This document shows, in pieces, positions 1 through 12,400 of a stretch of 64,000 nucleotides of DNA. Source of the stretch: Budorcas taxicolor (taxonomy: Eukaryota; Chordata; Mammalia; Artiodactyla; Bovidae); the NCBI RefSeq assembly GCF_023091745.1, contig NW_026292662.1, positions 186,001 to 250,000 on the forward strand. The letters are read 5' to 3'. Numbering within the stretch: the stretch's first letter is position 1; every line of letters starts with the position of its first letter. Both the position numbers and the translations under genes were made by a program. The notes below the pieces were generated by a model that worked only from the letters and a program-made list of their open reading frames with translations, had not been told where the DNA came from and did no database searches.

Positions 1-22
1 CCTCGTCTCGAGTGGGGGCATG

Positions 23-157
23 CACGTGCGCTTTCCTCCCGAGCTGCAGCAGTAGTGTCACGCTTCCTGTCACGTGGATCAAGGGATCTGTGGCTTTCCC
101 TCGAGGCTGTCCCTCGAGGCTTTCCCACGAGGCTTTCCCACAGGGCTGTGCCACGTG
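23..157. promoter_or_regulatory. Three CACGTG palindromes per satellite I monomer (representative)
   Basis: CACGTG occurs at 23-28, 71-76 and 152-157, and at the same places in most monomers of the homogeneous domain, giving roughly a hundred copies. CACGTG is the canonical E-box bound by bHLH-ZIP factors such as USF and MYC/MAX, whose binding is blocked by CpG methylation. The repeated sites are seen directly; any binding is inference. Confidence 0.5.
106..147 (+). repeat. 13-bp internal subrepeat within satellite I (representative monomer)
   Basis: Each typical monomer contains three tandem copies of a 13-mer of the form CCCTCGAGGCTTT (here with GCTGT and CCCACGAGG variants). In the diverged domain, ~803-bp monomers carry two copies (for example near 28,657) and the last, 791-bp, interval carries one (near 43,212). 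Copy number of this 13-mer explains the 816/803/791-bp length classes. Confidence 0.75.
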
Positions 158-378
158 CCACCTTGGTGTGAGTCGATCCTCGGCGTGAAAGACGAGCCGG
201 TGAAGGGAAAAGAGGTTCCTCTGGAATGGACTGAGACATCTGGGGGACTCTTGGAATGGTGGGACGACCCTGGAGTTCCTCTCGCCGTTCCTGTTGAGAG
301 GGCCTCCTCTTGAGATGCGACGGGAACGCCGGGAACTCTTTCCCGACGAAGCAGGGAAAGGATTCCTCATCTCGAGCT

Positions 379-395
379 ACGAGGCGGAAACGGGG
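379..395 (+). other. Weak CENP-B-box-like half motif in satellite I (representative)
   Basis: The word GGAAACGGGG at 386-395 recurs in most monomers. It reproduces the right half of the CENP-B box (core TTCG....A..CGGG): A and CGGG match, but the left TTCG is largely absent, so about six of nine core bases fit. It may be chance in a GC-rich repeat. Confidence 0.25.
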
Positions 396-3300
396 CTTCT
401 CTGGATGTGGGCGGGACCCTCGTGATTCCTCTCGAGTGGAGACGGGTATGTCGGGGAACTTCTTGATTTGCACCAAGGGTGTGAAGGACCCTTTCGAAGT
501 TCCAGAGGTGAGGTGTGATCAGACTCGAGACGCCTCAGCGGAAATGGGCCTCATCTCGCCTGGAGGGGAGAACCTCCTGGATTTTCTCGAGTTGCGGCAG
601 GTCTTCTCGAGTTACGACGGGGACCTCAGGGACCCGCTCTGGTGACCTCAGGAAAGGCCAGTCTCCATGCGAGTTGCTAGGGGACCTCTCGGGATTCCTC
701 TCCCGTCCATGCCGGGGCCTCAGTCCTTGTGTGGAGTCGGGGCCGGAACCTGAGGATTCCTCTCCAGTGTTGCCATGGATCTTGGGGTGCTTCTGAGTCT
801 CCCCAGGGGAGTCAGGCCTCGTCTCGAGTGGGGGCATGCACGTGCGCTTTCCTCCCGAGCTGCAGCAGTAGTGTCACGCTTCCTGTCACGTGGATCAACG
901 GGTCTGTGGCTTTCCATCGAGGCTGTCCCTCGAGGCTTTCCCACGAGGCTTTCCCACAGGGCTGTGCCACGTGCCACCTTGGTGTGAGTCGATCCTCGGC
1001 GTGAAAGACGAGCCGGTGAAGGGAAAAGAGGTTCCTCTGGAATGGACTGAGACTTCTGGGGGACTCTTGGAATGGTGGCACGACCCTGGAGTCCCTCTCG
1101 CTCTTCCTGTTGAGAGGGCCTCCTCTTGAGATGCGACGGGAACGCCGGGAACTCTTTCCCGACGAAGCAGGGAAAGGATCCCTCATCTCGAGCTACAAGG
1201 CAGAAACCGGGCTCCTCTGGATGTGGGCGGGACCCTCGTGATTCCTCTCGAGTGGAGACGGGTATGTCGGGGAACTTCTTGATTTGCAGCAAGGGTGTGA
1301 AGGACCCTTTCGAAGTTCCAGAGGTGAGGTGTGATCAGCCTCGAGACGCCTCAGCGGAAATGGGCCTCATCTCGCCTGGAGGGGAGAACCTCCTGGATTT
1401 TCTCGAGTTGCGGCAGGTCTTCTCGAGTTACGACGGGGACCTCAGGGACCCGCTCTGGTGGCCTCAGGAAAGGCCAGTCCCCATGCGAGTTGCTAGGGGA
1501 CCTCTCGGGATTCCTCTCCCGTCCATGCCGGGGCCTCAGTCCTTGTGTGGAGTCGGGGCCGGAACCTGAGGATTCCTCTCCAGTGTTGCCATGGATCTTG
1601 GCGTGCTTCTGAGTCTCCCCAGGGGAGTCAGGCCTCGTCTCGAGTGGGGGCATGCACGTGCGCTTTCCTCCCGAGCTGCAGCAGTAGTGTCACGCTTCCT
1701 GTCACGTGGATCAAGGGATCTGTGGCTTTCCCTCGAGGCTGTCCCTCGAGGCTTTCCCACGAGGCTTTCCCACAGGGCTGTGCCACGTGCCACCTTGGTG
1801 TGAGTCGATCCTCGGCGTGAAAGACGAGCTGGTGAAGGGAAAAGAGTTTCCTCTGGAATGGACTGAGACATCTGGGGGACTCTTGGAATGGTGGCACGAC
1901 CCTGGAGTTCCTCTCGCCGTTCCTGTTGAGAGGGCCTCCTCTTGAGATGCGACGGGAACGCCGGGAACTCTTTCCCGACGAAGCAGGGAAAGGATCCCTC
2001 ATCTCGAGCTACGAGGCGGAAACGGGGCTCCTCTGGATGTGGGCGGGACCCTCGTGATTCCTCTCGAGTGGAGACGGGTATGTCAGGGAACTTCTTGATT
2101 TGCACCAAGGGTGTGAAGGACCCTTTCAAAGTTCCAGAGGTGAGGTGTGATCAGCCTCGAGACGCCTCAGCGGAAATGGGCCTCATCTCGCCTGGAGGGG
2201 AGAACCTCCTGGATTTTCTCGAGTTGCGGCAGGTCTTCTCGAGTTACGACGGGGACCTCAGGGACCCGCTCTGGTGGCCTCAGGAAAGGCCAGTCCCCAT
2301 GCGAGTTGCTAGAGGACTTCTCGGGATTCCTCTCCCGTCCATGCCGGGGCCTCAGTCCTTGTGTGGAGTCGGGGCCGGAACCTGAGGGTTCTTCTCCAGT
2401 GTTGCCATGGATCTTGGGGTGCTTCTGAGTCTCCCCAGGGGAGTCAGGCCTCGTCTCGAGGTGGGGCATGCACGTGCGCTTTCCTCCCGAGCTACAGCAG
2501 TAGTGTCACGCTTCCTGTCACGTGGATCAAGGGATCTGTGGCTTTCCCTCGAGGCTGTCCCTCGAGGCTTTCCCACGAGGCTTTCCCACAGGGCTGTGCC
2601 ACGTGCCACCTTGGTGTGAGTCGATCCTCGGCGTGAAAGACGAGCCGGTGAAGGGAAAAGAGGTTCCTCTGGAATGGACTGAGACATCTGGGGGACTCTT
2701 GGAATGGTGGCACGACCCTGGAGTTCCTCTCGTCGTTCCTGTTGAGAGGGCCTCCTCTTGAGATGCGACGGGAACGCCGGGAACTCTTTCCCGAAGAAGC
2801 AGGGAAAGGATCCCTCATCTCGAGCTACGAGGCGGAAACGGGGCTCCTCTGGATGTGGGCGGGACCCTCGTGATTCCTCTCGAGTGGAGACGGGTATGTC
2901 GGGGAACTTCTTGATTTGCACCAAGGGTGTGAAGGACCCTTTCGAAGTTCCAGAGGTGAGGTGTGATCAGCCTGGAGACGCCTCAGCGGAAATGGGCCTC
3001 ATCTCGCCTCGAGGGGAGAACCTCCTGGATTTTCTCGAGTTCCGGCAGGTCTTCTCGAGTTACGAGGGAGACCACAGGGACCCGCTCTGGTGGCCTCAGG
3101 AAAGGCCAGTCCCCATGCGAGTTGCTAGGGGACCTCTCGGTATTCCTCTCCCGTCCATGCCGGGGCCTCAGTCCTTGTGTGGAGTCGGGGCCGGAACCTG
3201 AGGATTCCTCTCCAGTGTTGCCGTGGATCTTGGGGTGCTTCTGAGTCTCCCCAGGGGAGTCAGGCCTCGTCTCGAGTGGGGGCATGCACGTGCGCTTTCC

Positions 3301-3764
3301 TCCCGAGCTGCAGCAGTAGTGTCATGCTTCCTGTCACGTGGATCAAGGGATCTGTGGCTTTCCCTCGAGGCTGTCCCTCAAGGCTTTCCCACGAGGCTTT
3401 CCCACAGGGCTGTGCCACGTGCCACCTTGGTGTGAGTCGATCCTCGGAGTGAAAGACGAGCCGGTGAAGGGAAAAGAGGTTCCTCTGGAATGGACTGAGA
3501 CATCTGGGGGACTCTTGGAATGGTGGCACGATCCTGGAGTTCCTCTCGCCGTTCCTGTTGAGAGGGCCTCCTCTTGAGATGCGACGGGAACGCCGGGAAC
3601 TCTTTCCCGACGAAGCAGGGAAAGGATCCCTCATCTCGAGCTACGAGGCGGAAACGGGGCTCCTCTGGATGTGGGCGGGACCCTCGTGATTCCTCTCGAG
3701 TGGAGACGGGTATGTCGGGGAACTTCTTGATTTGCACCAAGGGTGTGAAGGACCCTTTCAAAGT

Positions 3765-6700
3765 TCCAGAGGTGAGGTGTGATCAGCCTCGAGACGCCTC
3801 AGCGGAAATGGGCCTCATCTCGCCTGGAGGGGAGAACCTCCTGGATTTTCTCGAGTTGCGGCAGGTCTTCTCGAGTTACGACGGGGACCTCAGGGACCCG
3901 CTCTGGTGGCCTCAGGAAAGGCCAGTCCCCATGCGAGTTGCTAGAGGACCTCTCGGGATTCCTCTCCCGTCCATGCCGGGGCCTCAGTCCTTGTGTGGAG
4001 TCGGGGCCGGAACCTGAGTGTTCTTCTCCAGTGTTGCCATGGATCTTGGGGTGCTTCTGAGTCTCCCCAGGGGAGTCAGGCCTCGTCTCGAGGTGGGGCA
4101 TGCACGTGCGCTTTCCTCCCGAGCTACAGCAGTAGTGTCACGCTTCCTGTCACGTGGATCAAGGGATCTGTGGCTTTCCCTCGAGGCTGTCCCTCGAGGC
4201 TTTCCCACGAGGCTTTCCCACAGGGCTGTGCCACGTGCCACCTTGGTGTGAGTCGATCCTCGGCGTGAAAGACGAGCCGGTGAAGGGAAAAGAGGTTCCT
4301 CTGGAATGGACTGAGACATCTGGGGGACTCTTGGAATGGTGGCACGACCCTGGAGTTCCTCTCGCCGTTCCTGTTGAGAGGGCCTCCTCTTGAGATGCGA
4401 CGTTAACGCCGGGAACTCTTTCCCGAAGAAGCAGGGAAAGGATCCCTCATCTCGAGCTACGAGGCGGAAACGGGGCTCCTCTGGATGTGGGCGGGACCCT
4501 CGTGATTCCTCTCGAGTGGAGACGGGTATGTCGGGGAACTTCTTGATTTGCAGCAAGGGTGTGAAGGACCCTTTCGAAGTTCCAGAGGTGAGGTGTGATC
4601 AGCCTGGAGACGCCTCAGCGGAAATGGGCCTCATCTCGCCTCGAGGGGAGAACCTCCTGGATTTTCTCGAGTTCCGGCAGGTCTTCTCGAGTTACGACGG
4701 GGACCACAGGGACCCGCTCTGGTGGCCTCAGGAAAGGCCAGTCCCCATGCGAGTTGCTAGGGGACCTCTCGGGATTCCTCTCCCGTCCATGCCGGGGCCT
4801 CAGTCCTTGTGTGGAGTCGGGGCCGGAACCTGAGGATTCCTCTCCAGTGTTGCCGTGGATCTTGGGGTGCTTCTGAGTCTCCCCAGGGGAGTCAGGCCTC
4901 GTCTCGAGTGGGGGCATGCACGTGCGCTTTACTCCCGAGCTGCAGCAGTAGTGTCATGCTTCCTGTCACGAGGATCAAGGGATCTGTGGCTTTCCCTCGA
5001 GGCTGTCCCTCGAGGCTTTCCCACGAGGCTTTCCCACAGGGCTGTGCCACGTGCCACCTTGGTGTGAGTCGATCCTCGGAGTGAAAGACGAGCCGGTGAA
5101 GGGAAAAGAGTTTCCTCTGGAATGGACTGAGACATCTGGGGGACTCTTGGAATGGTGGCACGATCCTGGAGTTCCTCTCGCCGTTCCTGTTGAGAGGGCC
5201 TCCTCTTGAGATGCGACGGGAACGCCGGGAACTGTTTCCCGACGAAGCAGGGAAAGGATCCCTCATCTCGAGCTACGAGGCGGAAACCGGGCTCCTCTGG
5301 ATGTGGGCGTGACCCTCGTGATTCCTCTCGAGTGGAGACGGGTATGTCGGGGAACTTCTGTATTTGCACCAAGGGTGTGAAGGACCCTTTCGAAGTTCCA
5401 GAGGTGAGGTGTGATCAGCCTCGAGATGCCTCAGCGGAAATGGGCCTCATCTCGCCTGGAGGGGAGAACCTCCTGGATTTTCTCGAGTTGCGGCAGGTCT
5501 TCTCGAGTTACGACGGGGACCTCAGGGACCCGCTCTGGTGGCCTCAGGAAAGGCCAGTCCCCATGCGAGTTGCTAGGGGACCTCTCGGGATTCCTCTCCC
5601 GTCCATGCCGGGGCCTCAGTCCTTGTGTGGAGTCGGGGCCGGAACCTGAGGATTCCTCTCCAGTGTTGCCATGGATCTTGGGGTGCTTCTGAGTCTCCCC
5701 AGGGGAGTCAGGCCTCGTCTCGAGTGGGGGCATGCACGTGCGCTTTCCTCCCGAGCTGCAGCAGTAGTGTCACGCTTCCTGTCACGTGGATCAAGGGATC
5801 TGTGGCTTTCCCTCGAGGCTGTCCCTCGAGGCTTTCCCACGAGGCTTTCCCACAGGGCTGTGCCACGTGCCACCTTGGTGTGAGTCGATCCTCGGCGTGA
5901 AAGACGAGCCGGTGAAGGGAAAAGAGGTTCCTCTGGAATGGACTGAGACATCTGGGGGACTCTTGGAATGGTGGCACGACCCTGGAGTTCCTCTCGTCGT
6001 TCCTGTTGAGAGGGCCTCCTCTTGAGATACGACGGGAACGCCGGGAACTCTTTCCCGACGAAGCAGGGAAAGGATCCCTCATCTCGAGCTACGAGGCGGA
6101 AACGGGGCTCCTCTGGATGTGGGCGGGACCCTCGTGATTCCTCTCGAGTGGAGACGGGTATGTCGGGGAACTTCTTGATTTGCACCAAGGGTGTGAAGGA
6201 CCCTTTCAAAGTTCCAGAGGTGAGGTGTGATCAGCCTCGAGACGCCTCAGCGGAAATGGGCCTCATCTCGCCTGGAGGGGAGAACCTCCTGGATTTTCTC
6301 GAGTTGCGGCAGGTCTTCTCGAGTTACGACGGGGACCTCAGGGACCCGCTCTGGTGACCTCAGGAAAGGCCAGTCCCCATGCGAGTTGCTAGGGGACCTC
6401 TCGGGATTCCTCTCCCGTCCATGCCGGGGCCTCAGTCCTTGTGTGGAGTCGGGGCCGGATCCTGAGGATTCCTCTCCAGTGTTGCCGTGGATCTTGGGGT
6501 GCTTCTGAGTCTCCCCAGGGGAGTCAGGCCTCGTCTCGAGTGGGGGCATGCACATGCGCTTTCCTCCCGAGCTGCAGCAGTAGTGTCACGCTTCCTGTCA
6601 CGTGGATCAAGGGATCTGTGGCTTTCCCTCGAGGCTGTCCCTCGAGGCTTTCCCACGAGGCTTTGCCACAGGGCTGTGCCACGTGCCACCTTGGTGTGAG

Positions 6701-9475
6701 TCGATCCTCGGCGTGAAAGACGAGCCGGTGAAGGGAAAAGAGGTTCCTCTGGAATGGACTGAGACATCTGGGGGACTCTTGGAATGGTGGCACGACCCTG
6801 GAGTTCCTCTCGTCGTTCCTGTTGAGAGGGCCTCCTCTTGAGATGCGACGGGAAAGCCGGGAACTCTTTCCCGACGAAGCAGGGAAAGGATCCCTCATCT
6901 CGAGCTACAAGGCGGAAACGGGGCTCCTCTGGATGTGGGCGGGACCCTCGTGATTCCTCTCGAGTGGAGACGGGTATGTCGGGGAACTTCTTGATTTGCA
7001 CCAAGGGTGTGAAGGACCCTTTCGAAGTTCCAGAGGTGAGGTGTGACCCGCCTCGTGACACCTCAGCAGAAATGGGCCTCATCTCGCCTGGAGGGGAGAA
7101 CCTCCTGGATTTTCTCGAGTTGCGGCAGGTCTTCTCGAGTTACGACGGGGACCACAGGGACCCGCTCTGGTGGCCTCAGGAAAGGCCAGTCCCCATGCGA
7201 GTTCCTAGGGGACCTCTCAGGATCCTCTCCCGTCCATGCCGGGGCCTCAGTCCTTGTGTGGAGTCGGGGCTGGAACCTGAGGATTCCTCTCCAGTGTTGC
7301 CATGGATCTTGGGGTGCTTCTGAGTCTCCCCAGGGGAGTCAGGCCTCGTCTCGAGTGGGGGCATGCACGTGCGCTTTCCTCCCGAGCTGCAGCAGTAGTG
7401 TCACGCTTCCTGTCACGTGGATCAAGGGATCTGTGGCTTTCCCTCGAGGCTGTCCCTCGAGGCTTTCCCACGAGGCTTTCCCACAGGGCTGTGCCACGTG
7501 CCACCTTGGTGTGAGTCGATCCTCGGCGTGAAAGACGAGCCGGTGAAGGGAAAAGAGGTTCCTCTGGAATGGACTGAGACATCTGGGGGACTCTTGGAAT
7601 GGTGGCACGACCCTGGAGTTCCTCTCGCCGTTCCTGTTGAGAGGGCCTCCTCTTGAGATGCGACGGGAACGCCGGGAACTCTTTGCCGACGAAGCAGGGA
7701 AAGGATCCCTCATCTCGAGCTACGAGGCGGAAACGGGGCTCCTCTGGATGTGGGCGGGACCCTCGTGATTCCTCTCGAGTGGAGACGGGTATGTCGGGGA
7801 ACTTCTTGATTTGCACCAAGGGTGTGAAGGACCCTTTCGAAGTTCCAGAGGTGAGGTGTGATCAGCCTCGAGACGCCTCAGCGGAAATGGGCCTCATCTC
7901 GCCTGGAGGGGAGAACCTCCTGGATTTTCTCGAGTTGCGGCAGGTCTTCTCGAGTTACGACGGGGACCTCAGGGACCCGCTCTGGTGGCCTCAGGAAAGG
8001 CCAGTCCCCATGCGAGTTGCCAGGGGACCTCTCGGGATTCCTCTCCCGTCCATGCCGGGGCCTCAGTCCTTGTGTGGAGTCGGGGCCGGAACCTGAGGAT
8101 TCCTCTCCAGTGTTGCCATGGATCTTGGGGTGCTTCTGAGTCTCCCCAGGGGAGTCAGGCCTCGTCTCGAGTGGGGGCATGCACGTGCGCTTTCCTCCCG
8201 AGCTGCAGCAGTAGTGTCACGCTTCCTGTCACGTGGATCAAGGGATCTGTGGCTTTCCCTCGAGGCTGTCCCTCGAGGCTTTCCCACGAGGCTTTCCCAC
8301 AGGGCTGTGCCACGTGCCACCTTGGTGTGAGTCGATCCTCGGCGTGAAAGACGAGCCGGTGAAGGGAAAAGAGGTTCCTCTGGAATGGACTGAGACATCT
8401 GGGGGACTCTTGGAATGGTGGCACGACCCTGGAGTTCCTCTCGCCGTTCCTGTTGAGAGGGCCTCCTCTTGAGATGCGACGGGAACGCCGGGAACTCTTT
8501 CCCGACGAAGCAGGGAAAGGATCCCTCATCTCGAGCTACGAGGCGGAAACGGGGCTCCTCTGGATGTGGGCGGGACCCTCGTGATTCCTCTCGAATGGAG
8601 ACGGCTAGGTCGGGGAACTTCTTGATTTGCACCAAGGGTGTGAAGGACCCTTTCGAGGTTCCAGAGGTGAGGTGTGATCCGCCTCGTGACACCTCAGCAG
8701 AAATGTGCCTCATCTCGCCTGGAGGGGAGAACCTCCTGGATTTTCTCGAGTTGCGGCAGGTCTTCTCGAGTTACGACGGGGACCTCAGGGACCCGCTCTG
8801 GTGGCCTCAGGAAAGGCCAGTCCCCATGCGAGTTGCTAGGGGACCTCTCGGGATTCCTCTCCCGTCCATGCCGGGGCCTCAGTCCTTGTGTGGAGTCGGG
8901 GCCGGAACCTGAGGATTCCTCTCCAGTGTTGCCATGGATCTTGGGGTGCTTCTGAGTCTCCCCAGGGGAGTCAGGCCTCGTCTCGAGTGGGGGCATGCAC
9001 GTGCGCTTTCCTCCCGAGCTGCAGCAGTAGTGTCACGCTTCCTGTCACGTGGATCAAGGGATCTGTGGCTTTCCCTCGAGGCTGTCCCTCGAGGCTTTCC
9101 CACGAGGCTTTCCCACAGGGCTGTGCCACGTGCCACCTTGGTGTGAGTCGATCCTCGGCGTGAAAGACGAGCCGGTGAAGGGAAAAGAGGTTCCTCTGGA
9201 ATGGACTGAGACATCTGGGGGACTCTTGGATTGGTGGCACGACCCTGGAGTTCTTCTCGCCGTTCCTGTTGAGAGGGCCTCCTCTTGAGATGCGACGGGA
9301 ACGCCGGGAACTCTTTCCCGACGAAGCAGGGAAAGGATCCCTCATCTCGAGCTACGAGGCGGAAACGGGGCTCCTCTGGATGTGGGCGGGACCCTCGTGA
9401 TTCCTCTCGAGTGGAGACGGGTATGTCAGGGAACTTCTTGATTTGCAGCAAGGGTGTGAAGGACCCTTTCGAAGT
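3765..9475. repeat. Higher-order repeat A, copy 1 (7-mer, 5,711 bp)
   Basis: Seven satellite I monomers, one of 815 bp, that recur 5,711 bp to the right. Shared private variants include the GTTAACGCC change (4,402 and 10,113), CTTTACTCCC (4,928 and 10,639), TCTGTATTTG (5,357 and 11,068), GAGATACGACG (6,025 and 11,736) and the one-base deletion that makes GGATCC (about 7,220 and 12,931). At least six single-base differences between copies were seen by eye, for example at 4,971/10,682 and 7,930/13,641. The left end is set by mismatches at 3,735 and 3,764 against the next copy. Confidence 0.85.
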
Positions 9476-12400
9476 TCCAGAGGTGAGGTGTGATCAGCCT
9501 CGAGACGCCTCAGCGGAAATGGGCCTCATCTCGCCTGGAGGGGAGAACCTCCTGGATTTTCTCGAGTTGCGGCAGGTCTTCTCGAGTTACGACGGGGACC
9601 TCAGGGACCCGCTCTGGTGGCCTCAGGAAAGGCCAGTCCCCATGCGAGTTGCTAGAGGACCTCTCGGGATTCCTCTCCCGTCCATGCCGGGGCCTCAGTC
9701 CTTGTGTGGAGTCGGGGCCGGAACCTGAGTGTTCTTCTCCAGTGTTGCCATGGATCTTGGGGTGCTTCTGAGTCTCCCCAGGGGAGTCAGGCCTCGTCTC
9801 GAGGTGGGGCATGCACGTGCGCTTTCCTCCCGAGCTACAGCAGTAGTGTCACGCTTCCTGTCACGTGGATCAAGGGATCTGTGGCTTTCCCTCGAGGCTG
9901 TCCCTCGAGGCTTTCCCACGAGGCTTTCCCACAGGGCTGTGCCACGTGCCACCTTGGTGTGAGTCGATCCTCGGCGTGAAAGACGAGCCGGTGAAGGGAA
10001 AAGAGGTTCCTCTGGAATGGACTGAGACATCTGGGGGACTCTTGGAATGGTGGCACGACCCTGGAGTTCCTCTCGCCGTTCCTGTTGAGAGGGCCTCCTC
10101 TTGAGATGCGACGTTAACGCCGGGAACTCTTTCCCGAAGAAGCAGGGAAAGGATCCCTCATCTCGAGCTACGAGGCGGAAACGGGGCTCCTCTGGATGTG
10201 GGCGGGACCCTCGTGATTCCTCTCGAGTGGAGACGGGTATGTCGGGGAACTTCTTGATTTGCAGCAAGGGTGTGAAGGACCCTTTCGAAGTTCCAGAGGT
10301 GAGGTGTGATCAGCCTGGAGACGCCTCAGCGGAAATGGGCCTCATCTCGCCTCGAGGGGAGAACCTCCTGGATTTTCTCGAGTTCCGGCAGGTCTTCTCG
10401 AGTTACGACGGGGACCACAGGGACCCGCTCTGGTGGCCTCAGGAAAGGCCAGTCCCCATGCGAGTTGCTAGGGGACCTCTCGGGATTCCTCTCCCGTCCA
10501 TGCCGGGGCCTCACTCCTTGTGTGGAGTCGGGGCCGGAACCTGAGGATTCCTCTCCAGTGTTGCCGTGGATCTTGGGGTGCTTCTGAGTCTCCCCAGGGG
10601 AGTCAGGCCTCGTCTCGAGTGGGGGCATGCACGTGCGCTTTACTCCCGAGCTGCAGCAGTAGTGTCATGCTTCCTGTCACGTGGATCAAGGGATCTGTGG
10701 CTTTCCCTCGAGGCTGTCCCTCGAGGCTTTCCCACGAGGCTTTCCCACAGGGCTGTGCCACGTGCCACCTTGGTGTGAGTCGATCCTCGGAGTGAAAGAC
10801 GAGCCGGTGAAGGGAAAAGAGGTTCCTCTGGAATGGACTGAGACATCTGGGGGACTCTTGGAATGGTGGCACGATCCTGGAGTTCCTCTCGCCGTTCCTG
10901 TTGAGAGGGCCTCCTCTTGAGATGCGACGGGAACGCCGGGAACTGTTTCCCGACGAAGCAGGGAAAGGATCCCTCATCTCGAGCTACGAGGCGGAAACCG
11001 GGCTCCTCTGGATGTGGGCGTGACCCTCGTGATTCCTCTCGAGTGGAGACGGGTATGTCGGGGAACTTCTGTATTTGCACCAAGGGTGTGAAGGACCCTT
11101 TCGAAGTTCCAGAGGTGAGGTGTGATCAGCCTCGAGATGCCTCAGCGGAAATGGGCCTCATCTCGCCTGGAGGGGAGAACCTCCTGGATTTTCTCGAGTT
11201 GCGGCAGGTCTTCTCGAGTTACGACGGGGACCTCAGGGACCCGCTCTGGTGGCCTCAGGAAAGGCCAGTCCCCATGCGAGTTGCTAGGGGACCTCTCGGG
11301 ATTCCTCTCCCGTCCATGCCGGGGCCTCAGTCCTTGTGTGGAGTCGGGGCCGGAACCTGAGGATTCCTCTCCAGTGTTGCCATGGATCTTGGGGTGCTTC
11401 TGAGTCTCCCCAGGGGAGTCAGGCCTCGTCTCGAGTGGGGGCATGCACGTGCGCTTTCCTCCCGAGCTGCAGCAGTAGTGTCACGCTTCCTGTCACGTGG
11501 ATCAAGGGATCTGTGGCTTTCCCTCGAGGCTGTCCCTCGAGGCTTTCCCACGAGGCTTTCCCACAGGGCTGTGCCACGTGCCACCTTGGTGTGAGTCGAT
11601 CCTCGGCGTGAAAGACGAGCCGGTGAAGGGAAAAGAGGTTCCTCTGGAATGGACTGAGACATCTGGGGGACTCTTGGAATGGTGGCACGACCCTGGAGTT
11701 CCTCTCGTCGTTCCTGTTGAGAGGGCCTCCTCTTGAGATACGACGGGAACGCCGGGAACTCTTTCCCGACGAAGCAGGGAAAGGATCCCTCATCTCGAGC
11801 TACGAGGCGGAAACGGGGCTCCTCTGGATGTGGGCGGGACCCTCGTGATTCCTCTCGAGTGGAGACGGGTATGTCGGGGAACTTCTTGATTTGCACCAAG
11901 GGTGTGAAGGACCCTTTCAAAGTTCCAGAGGTGAGGTGTGATCAGCCTCGAGACGCCTCAGCGGAAATGGGCCTCATCTCGCCTGGAGGGGAGAACCTCC
12001 TGGATTTTCTCGAGTTGCGGCAGGTCTTCTCGAGTTACGACGGGGACCTCAGGGACCCGCTCTGGTGACCTCAGGAAAGGCCAGTCCCCATGCGAGTTGC
12101 TAGGGGACCTCTCGGGATTCCTCTCCCGTCCATGCCGGGGCCTCAGTCCTTGTGTGGAGTCGGGGCCGGATCCTGAGGATTCCTCTCCAGTGTTGCCGTG
12201 GATCTTGGGGTGCTTCTGAGTCTCCCCAGGGGAGTCAGGCCTCGTCTCGAGTGGGGGCATGCACATGCGCTTTCCTCCCGAGCTGCAGCAGTAGTGTCAC
12301 GCTTCCTGTCACGTGGATCAAGGGATCTGTGGCTTTCCCTCGAGGCTGTCCCTCGAGGCTTTCCCACGAGGCTTTGCCACAGGGCTGTGCCACGTGCCAC

